This document shows, piece after piece, positions 30,961 to 36,095 of a stretch of DNA of 36,095 nt. The number at the start of each line of letters is the position of its first letter. Position 1 is the stretch's first letter. This DNA comes from Bacteroidota bacterium. Lineage in GTDB: Bacteria; Bacteroidota; Bacteroidia; Chitinophagales; Chitinophagaceae. The stretch is from NCBI GenBank assembly GCA_004292605.1, contig RDXK01000104.1, positions 1 to 36,095 on the forward strand, given 5' to 3'. Under the pieces are notes generated by a model that had not been told where the DNA came from, did no database searches, and saw only the letters and a program-made list of their open reading frames with translations. The position numbers were made by a program, and so were the translations under genes.

Positions 30961-31038
30961 GGGTTCCTACTGAATTTTATCGTACCATTTACATAAGAAT
31001 TTATATTAATTGCTCATTTTAACTCAATTTTACGCCCG

Positions 31039-33195
31039 ATGGGTAAGCGTAGGATTTTTACGAATGTATTGCTGCATATAAAAACCATAGCCGGTTGGGC
31101 ATGCGGTATTTTATGTGCTACTCCGGTATTGGCTCAGTTTAATTTTGTGGGCAGTGCCCAAAGTATTTCTAACAATTGCGTACAGTTAACCAACGATGTG
31201 GTTAATCAAACGGGTGCTGTTTGGTTTAACCAACAGATTGATTTAAGCCAAGATTTTGATATACGATTACAAGTGCTTTTTGGTAATAGAAATGGTGCCG
31301 GGGCAGATGGTATTGCTTTTGTAATACAACGCCAAAGTACCAATGCAGGCAGTTCTGGCGAGGGGCTTGGCTACCAAAATATCACACCTAGTTTGATAGT
31401 AGAGTTTGATACCTTTAGAAATACCAATCAGGGCGACCCCGACAATAGGCATATGGCCATTATGCAAAATGGTAACCCCAACCATGCATCGGCCCTTACT
31501 CCTACGGTAAGTATTTTGCCAAGTGGTTTACCTGCCGATGATGGTTTGTACCATGATGTTCGTTTTACTTGGAATGCTACTTTACAAAGGCTACAAGTAT
31601 GGGTAGATTGCCAAATACGCTTATCGTATTCAGGAAATATTGTAGCTTCTATTTTTAACGGTAACCCCTTAGCTTTCTGGGGCTTTACTGCGGCTACTGG
31701 TGGTATAGTAAACAGGCACCAAGTGTGTAATATAAGTAACTCACAATTTAACCCTTTTTCTCGTACTATAACTGCTTGTGCTGGAGCTGCTACTACATTA
31801 ACAAGTTCTGTAGTAATGAATAACGCTAGCTATTTGTGGGAACCAAACATAAATTTAAGTGGCAATGCTGCATCGCAGGTAACGGCAACAGCAGTACAAA
31901 ATCAGCAATACATTTGTACCATTACCGATAACTGTTATGGTGGTACTATAAGAGATACCATAAACCTGCAGGTGATTCCAAAGCCTGCAACACCTACACC
32001 CACAGCACGGCCCGATAGTTTATGCCAAGGCCAACCTTTGGAAATAAGTGTGCCCACTTTACCCAATGTGGTGAATGTGTGGACCTACCCAAGCGGTGCA
32101 ATTTTTGCGGCCGATACACTACGCTTTGCTAGTGCCCCAGTAACGGAGTCGGGCTTGTTTAGAGTAGCTGCTAATAGAGGTGGCTGTGTAAGTGATACTG
32201 GCAGTGTACGGGTACATATTTCGCCATTTGTACGTTTGGCAGTTCCGTACGATTTACAGGTTTGTTTGGGCCAAACTGCACTGCTTAGTGCCGGCCAAGC
32301 CATACCGGGTTATAGTTTTAGCTGGACTGGCCCTAACGGATTTACAAGTACCCAGCCCGTGCCCGCTGTACCTATTACAAGTTTTCAAGATACTGGATTG
32401 TACAAAGCGGTAGTTACCAGTGGTATATGTAAAGATAGTACCACCGTAAGGGTTGTTTTAGGTACCTCACCTGTTGTAAATTTTATAACCAACGATACCA
32501 CCATTTGTAAGCCGGATAGTTTTTTATTAAGACTCACTACTAATGTACCAAACCTAATTTTTACGCCGGATACAGCGGTAGCCACAGTAAATGGAAACTA
32601 TTTTTTTGTGGGAAACGATAGTGTAACATTGGTAGCCACTGCTGCTAACGGATCGTTTTGTTCTACCTCCGATACCATACGAATAGCGGTGAATAAACGC
32701 CCATTAGCAAATGCAGGTAGAGATACTACTATATTAGCAGGCAACAGTGCTAGATTACAAGGATTGATTGACGGAACGCTACCCAGTTTTACTTGGAGTA
32801 ATACAGCTAGCTTATCGAATCCATTTGCCTTAAATCCTATTGCTATGCCTTTACTTACTACTCGCTATGCACTTACAGTTACAAGTCAGCCTTGCGGAAC
32901 GGTTAGCGACACTGTGCAAGTACGTGTTTTGCAGCGTATAGAAATACCTAATAGTTTTTCGCCCAATGGAGATGGGATTAATGATACATGGCTGATTGAT
33001 GGATTGAATTCTTATGCCAATGCCACCGTACAAGTGTTTTCAAGAAACGGCTCGTTGATTTTTGAAAGTAGAGGCTATCCCACACCATGGAACGGTACTT
33101 ATAATGGAAGCAAATTGCCCGCTGCCACCTATTATTATGTAATTAAGGTACCTGATACCAACGATTTATTAAGAGGTTGGATTTTATTGCTGTAA
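31039..33195 (+). CDS. Secreted L-type lectin-like / Ig-like protein with CHU_C (T9SS type B) sorting domain
   Basis: A 718-aa exported protein. A long signal peptide (residues 1-33, ending TPVLAQ) is followed by an L-type (legume) lectin-like beta-sandwich at about 34-245, with FDIRLQVLFGNRNGAGADGIAFVIQ and the SLIVEFDTFRN strand carrying the acidic metal-site-like residues, and QGDPDNRHMAI. Several Ig-like/PKD-like domains rich in Cys pairs and Thr/Ser follow (about 245-630). The last 85 residues (634-718) are a CHU_C / gliding-motility C-terminal domain: IPNSFSPNGDGINDTW, VQVFSRNGSLIF, PWNGTYNGSKLPAATYYYVI, a signal for secretion by the type IX system and surface attachment. It is probably a surface glycan-binding or adhesion protein. 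It is monocistronic and ends at a terminator. Confidence 0.92.
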   Translation: MGKRRIFTNVLLHIKTIAGWACGILCATPVLAQFNFVGSAQSISNNCVQLTNDVVNQTGAVWFNQQIDLSQDFDIRLQVLFGNRNGAGADGIAFVIQRQSTNAGSSGEGLGYQNITPSLIVEFDTFRNTNQGDPDNRHMAIMQNGNPNHASALTPTVSILPSGLPADDGLYHDVRFTWNATLQRLQVWVDCQIRLSYSGNIVASIFNGNPLAFWGFTAATGGIVNRHQVCNISNSQFNPFSRTITACAGAATTLTSSVVMNNASYLWEPNINLSGNAASQVTATAVQNQQYICTITDNCYGGTIRDTINLQVIPKPATPTPTARPDSLCQGQPLEISVPTLPNVVNVWTYPSGAIFAADTLRFASAPVTESGLFRVAANRGGCVSDTGSVRVHISPFVRLAVPYDLQVCLGQTALLSAGQAIPGYSFSWTGPNGFTSTQPVPAVPITSFQDTGLYKAVVTSGICKDSTTVRVVLGTSPVVNFITNDTTICKPDSFLLRLTTNVPNLIFTPDTAVATVNGNYFFVGNDSVTLVATAANGSFCSTSDTIRIAVNKRPLANAGRDTTILAGNSARLQGLIDGTLPSFTWSNTASLSNPFALNPIAMPLLTTRYALTVTSQPCGTVSDTVQVRVLQRIEIPNSFSPNGDGINDTWLIDGLNSYANATVQVFSRNGSLIFESRGYPTPWNGTYNGSKLPAATYYYVIKVPDTNDLLRGWILLL

Positions 33196-33252
33196 TATTT
33201 TCAGCTGGCAAATTAGTACTTGCAAAACATAGCAAAGATGGATTGTTACAAT

Positions 33253-33283
33253 AAAAAAGGGCTACCAAACGGCAGCCCTTTTA
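33253..33283. terminator. Bidirectional terminator between the CHU_C protein and the RND pump
   Basis: AAAAGGGCT and AGCCCTTTT form a stem that extends with CC/GG across a mismatch around an AAAC loop, with A- and T-runs on the two sides. It sits between two convergent genes. Confidence 0.85.
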
Positions 33284-33305
33284 TGTGGAACTAAATGTTA
33301 ATTAC

Positions 33306-36095
33306 TTAAAACCAACTACCATAAAATGCTTCATTGGTAGTAGCATGGTTTTTACCAAACTTTCTGCGGCGGCTGGTACGCTTAATTCTATGTACTACCA
33401 AGGTGTACACAATGAGTAGTAATAATATGGGTGTAAGCGGTGGTATGCCCAACATGCTTACCCACTTACCACCAAACATACGCTGCATAGGCCTGCGTAA
33501 ACGTTCTGCTATTAGGTACATGGCTGGTACAATAATCAGCGTCATGAAGAAGGCAAATGCCAAACCGAAAATGATGGTCCAGCTCAATGGCTTCCAGAAA
33601 ACAGCATTATCGCCACCAAGGAAAATATGCGGATCTAATTCGGCAAATAGCGTTACGAAATTGATATTAAAACCTACTGCCAATGGTATCAATGCTAGTA
33701 TAGCTGCTACGGCTGTAAGTAGTACGGGAATAATACGTGTTTTACCTGCTTCTATTACAGCTGCACGTGTTTTCATACCACGGCCACGAAGCTCATCGGC
33801 AAATTCTATCACTAGGATACCGTTCTTAACCACAATACCTGCCAAACCTACAATACCAATACCCGTCATTACTACACTCACTTCCATTTTGGTAATACCA
33901 AACCCTAACAACACACCAATTACCGAGAAGATAATTTCACATAAAATAATGATGGGCTTGCTGATAGAGTTAAACTGTAATACGAGGATAAATAAAATCA
34001 ACGCAAGGGCTATTAACAAAGCTTTGAAAAGGAAGGCCCCTGTTTCTGCCTGTTGCTCACCTTCACCGGTTTGGCGTAACAATACGCCTTCGGCTTTGCC
34101 TTTAAAATTATCGATGGCTTTGGTAATTTCTAAGTTTACTGCGGTAGGTGTATAACCGTTCAATACATTACTACGTAGCGTAATAACACGTTTTTGGTTT
34201 TTACGTTTTACACTACCTAAGGTACTGGTTAATTCTGCTTTTACTAATGAGCTGATAGGTAGACTTTTAATTTGCCCGCCCGATGCAAAATCTCTAAAAG
34301 TAATTCGCATATTCAAAAGATCCACCAAATTGTTACGTTGTACTTCATCGTTTCTCAATTGAATTTTATATTCCTCCTCGCCATCTTTCACTTTGCTTAC
34401 TTCTTTTCCAAATAAAGCCGTACGCAAGGCCAAGCCAATTTGAGCACTAGAAACACCTTGAATCAAGGCACGTTCTCTATCTACGGTAAGGGTTACTTCA
34501 GGATTTTTTAAATCCACATCCATCTTCAATTCTTCCACACCCGGTATTTGAACAGAGTCGAGATAGTTTTTCAAATTCACGGCAGTTTTGATCATGCCAT
34601 CAAAATCTTCACTTACTATTTCTATGTTCACCGGAGGGTCGGTTGGTGGTCCGCTGCTCTCTTGGTCTACACTTATTTCTGCACCTACTATACCTTTCAT
34701 GCTTTCGCGAATGCTATCCATAAAAGGCTTGGTAGATTTACCATGACGAAGTTCAAACTCCACAAAGTTTACTTGTATTCTACCTAGTTCGCTTCGGGTA
34801 CTTCTATCGCCACTGGCGGGGTCGCTTGCACCCACGGCCACGTTGGTAATTACACTTTCTACTATCGGGTTCTTCTTGCCATTTTCCATATCGAGTAGTT
34901 TGTATACTCGTTTTTCTAACACTTGCGTTACACTATCCGTGTATTCTACTCGGGTACCTACGGGTAACTTTAAGTAAACATATACTTGGTTAGGATCGCC
35001 TTTGGGGAAGAAAACTACAGGTACATTTCTAGCACCAAAAAATAGGAAAGACACAATAAATAAACCAATGGTAGCCAGTAATAAAAATACCGGACGATAG
35101 CCTACTAAACTCCAGCGAAGTAGTGTTTCATAATGGCTCATGATCCACGGTAGGGCTTTGTTCTGGAAATTATGTATTACCCTATCTAGTACGAAATGAT
35201 TCAATAAAACCAATAGTACAAAGAAGATAAGAAGGTTACCCCAAAACGTAATACCAGTAACATCTAACACAATACCTAAGGCTAAAGCTATCCATAACCC
35301 TGGCTTTTTAAATATGCTGAATTTATTGGGTTTAGCATCTGGGTGTTCCTCGTGGTTCATAAAGTCTACCGCAAAAACAGGGTTCATGATAAACGCTACT
35401 ATCAAGGATGCTGTTAGCGTGAATATGAGCATGGTAGGTAAGTACACCATGAATTTACCAATAATACCCGGCCAGAATAACAATGGCACAAAGGGGGCAA
35501 GCGTGGTAAGTGTACCTGCTAATACTGGAATAAATACTTCGCCAGCAGCTTCCATAGCAGAACGTTCGGTAGATATTTTTCCTTTGCCTTCCGTAAAAAT
35601 TCTGTGTGTATTTTCTATTACCACAATAGCATCATCCACTATAATACCAAGGCCAAATAGTAGGGCAAATAGTACTATAAAGTTGAGGGTTACGTGTGTA
35701 CCCACAATTAAATCGGCCGCTGGTAAAAATAGAAATGCTACAAACATACTTAGCGGTACACTTAGTGCCACGAAGAAGGCGTTTACCACACCCATGAAGA
35801 ACATGAGAATGATGAGTACCAGTATAAAACCGATAACAATACTGTTTACTAAATCCTGAAAAGATATTCTTGTTTTGTTACTTAAATCGCCCGTGATTAC
35901 TACATCTAAATCTTTCGGGAACTGTGTTTGCTGTAGTTCCGAAACGGCCTTTTTAATATCATCAGATGTTTCAATTAAGTTTTCACCGCTACGTTTAATA
36001 ATGTTTAGGGTAATTACCTTTTTACCATCTAAACGGGCAAAACTTTCGTTTTGTTTGGTGGTATCTTTTACGGTGGCAATATCCTTTAAATACAC
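33306..36095 (-). CDS. RND-family efflux transporter permease (5' end beyond window)
   Basis: The C-terminal 929 residues of an inner-membrane RND pump, which uses the proton gradient to export drugs, lipids or metals with a membrane-fusion protein and an outer-membrane channel. The frame is open to the window edge, and the first codon is a GTG inside the family's conserved porter region (YLKDIATVKDT), so the true start lies outside. Fragment residues: TM2-TM6 with the proton-relay aspartates in GIIVDDAIVVIENTH (Asp154, Asp155), and the TM10 lysine in VVKNGILVIEFADELRG. Between TM6 and TM7 there are two extra membrane segments (about 266-283 and 286-305), and a further one lies near the C-terminus (PPLTPILLLLIVYTLVV) before a basic tail. 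Substrate is unknown. Confidence 0.93.
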   Translation of the reverse strand: MYLKDIATVKDTTKQNESFARLDGKKVITLNIIKRSGENLIETSDDIKKAVSELQQTQFPKDLDVVITGDLSNKTRISFQDLVNSIVIGFILVLIILMFFMGVVNAFFVALSVPLSMFVAFLFLPAADLIVGTHVTLNFIVLFALLFGLGIIVDDAIVVIENTHRIFTEGKGKISTERSAMEAAGEVFIPVLAGTLTTLAPFVPLLFWPGIIGKFMVYLPTMLIFTLTASLIVAFIMNPVFAVDFMNHEEHPDAKPNKFSIFKKPGLWIALALGIVLDVTGITFWGNLLIFFVLLVLLNHFVLDRVIHNFQNKALPWIMSHYETLLRWSLVGYRPVFLLLATIGLFIVSFLFFGARNVPVVFFPKGDPNQVYVYLKLPVGTRVEYTDSVTQVLEKRVYKLLDMENGKKNPIVESVITNVAVGASDPASGDRSTRSELGRIQVNFVEFELRHGKSTKPFMDSIRESMKGIVGAEISVDQESSGPPTDPPVNIEIVSEDFDGMIKTAVNLKNYLDSVQIPGVEELKMDVDLKNPEVTLTVDRERALIQGVSSAQIGLALRTALFGKEVSKVKDGEEEYKIQLRNDEVQRNNLVDLLNMRITFRDFASGGQIKSLPISSLVKAELTSTLGSVKRKNQKRVITLRSNVLNGYTPTAVNLEITKAIDNFKGKAEGVLLRQTGEGEQQAETGAFLFKALLIALALILFILVLQFNSISKPIIILCEIIFSVIGVLLGFGITKMEVSVVMTGIGIVGLAGIVVKNGILVIEFADELRGRGMKTRAAVIEAGKTRIIPVLLTAVAAILALIPLAVGFNINFVTLFAELDPHIFLGGDNAVFWKPLSWTIIFGLAFAFFMTLIIVPAMYLIAERLRRPMQRMFGGKWVSMLGIPPLTPILLLLIVYTLVVHRIKRTSRRRKFGKNHATTNEAFYGSWF

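Noticed and set aside
33334-34155. 273-aa plus-strand ORF
   Set aside because: It is fully antisense to the RND pump, which has unmistakable family motifs; the translation is rich in Lys, Thr and Pro and low in structure, as expected for a shadow.
35314-35859. 181-aa plus-strand ORF
   Set aside because: Antisense to the conserved TM2-TM6 region of the RND pump; no recognisable motif.
36093-36095. GTG at the window edge as the start of the RND gene
   Set aside because: RND pumps are usually over 1000 residues and this point falls within the conserved porter domain, so the gene continues outside the window.
1-36095. CRISPR arrays, tRNA/rRNA genes, insertion sequences, phage or defence genes
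   Set aside because: Reading both strands I found no regular spacer-repeat array, no cloverleaf-like tRNA with a CCA/TPsiC pattern, and no transposase, integrase or recognisable defence protein.

Overview
The window reads as a chromosomal segment of a Bacteroidota bacterium, most likely a Chitinophagaceae-type member of the class Chitinophagia. The evidence is a GldA-type ABC ATPase, a secreted protein with a CHU_C (T9SS type B sorting) C-terminus, a TonB-receptor-like outer-membrane beta-barrel, DUF3078, a GH3/beta-lactamase fusion, and repeated TAnnTTTG promoter boxes with no clear Shine-Dalgarno sequences. Gene density is high. I see no CRISPR array, no tRNA or rRNA, no insertion sequence and no phage gene. 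The family assignment is inference; the phylum is well supported.

Layout. Positions 1-2903 (+) hold a glycerol catabolism operon: glpK (5' end cut off), glpD and glpF, where glpF has altered NPA motifs. Positions 2884-6422 (-) hold a GH3 N-acetylglucosaminidase/beta-lactamase fusion followed by the GTPase engB, whose tail overlaps glpF. Positions 6519-8085 (+) hold gldA and a DUF2461 gene. Positions 8169-9883 (-) are a first ECF sigma locus: sigma factor, single-TM anti-sigma-like protein, Spy-like periplasmic protein. Positions 10028-13970 (+) hold serC, a DUF1015 gene, a TPR protein and a YceI lipoprotein, ending in a strong bidirectional terminator. Positions 14029-16536 (-) are a second ECF sigma locus of the same design: sigma factor, anti-sigma-like protein with a duplicated N-terminal module, outer-membrane barrel. 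Positions 16677-19656 (+) hold a fasciclin protein, a polytopic membrane protein, a VanZ-like protein and a double-PDZ secreted protein. Positions 19739-22634 (+) hold gatB, a ResA/TlpA-like lipoprotein and a small membrane ORF. Position 22843-25695 (-) is a large outer-membrane barrel. Then come a lipoprotein (+), an EamA transporter (-), mscL and a DUF3078 gene (+), scpA (+), rimM and rpsP (-), a lectin-like CHU_C protein (+) and an RND efflux pump cut off by the window end (-).

How the genes fit together. Most of the content is housekeeping (tRNA amidation, ribosome maturation, chromosome condensation, glycerol and serine metabolism) mixed with cell-envelope functions (muropeptide recycling, envelope-stress sigma circuits, mechanosensitive channel, efflux, T9SS cargo). 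I see no obvious defence or mobile system. The points most worth following are: DUF1015 beside serC with a DGHHR motif that recalls ParB/Srx-fold serine kinases; the GlpF with NPV and NPF in place of both NPA motifs; three genes whose -7 box lies exactly 4 nt before the ATG, which suggests leaderless mRNAs; a 10-bp-phased GTTAC repeat with an inverted repeat between the second ECF sigma gene and the fasciclin gene; a promoter running into a terminator hairpin before the DUF3078 gene; a terminator between rpsP and rimM; and an RND pump with extra membrane segments.
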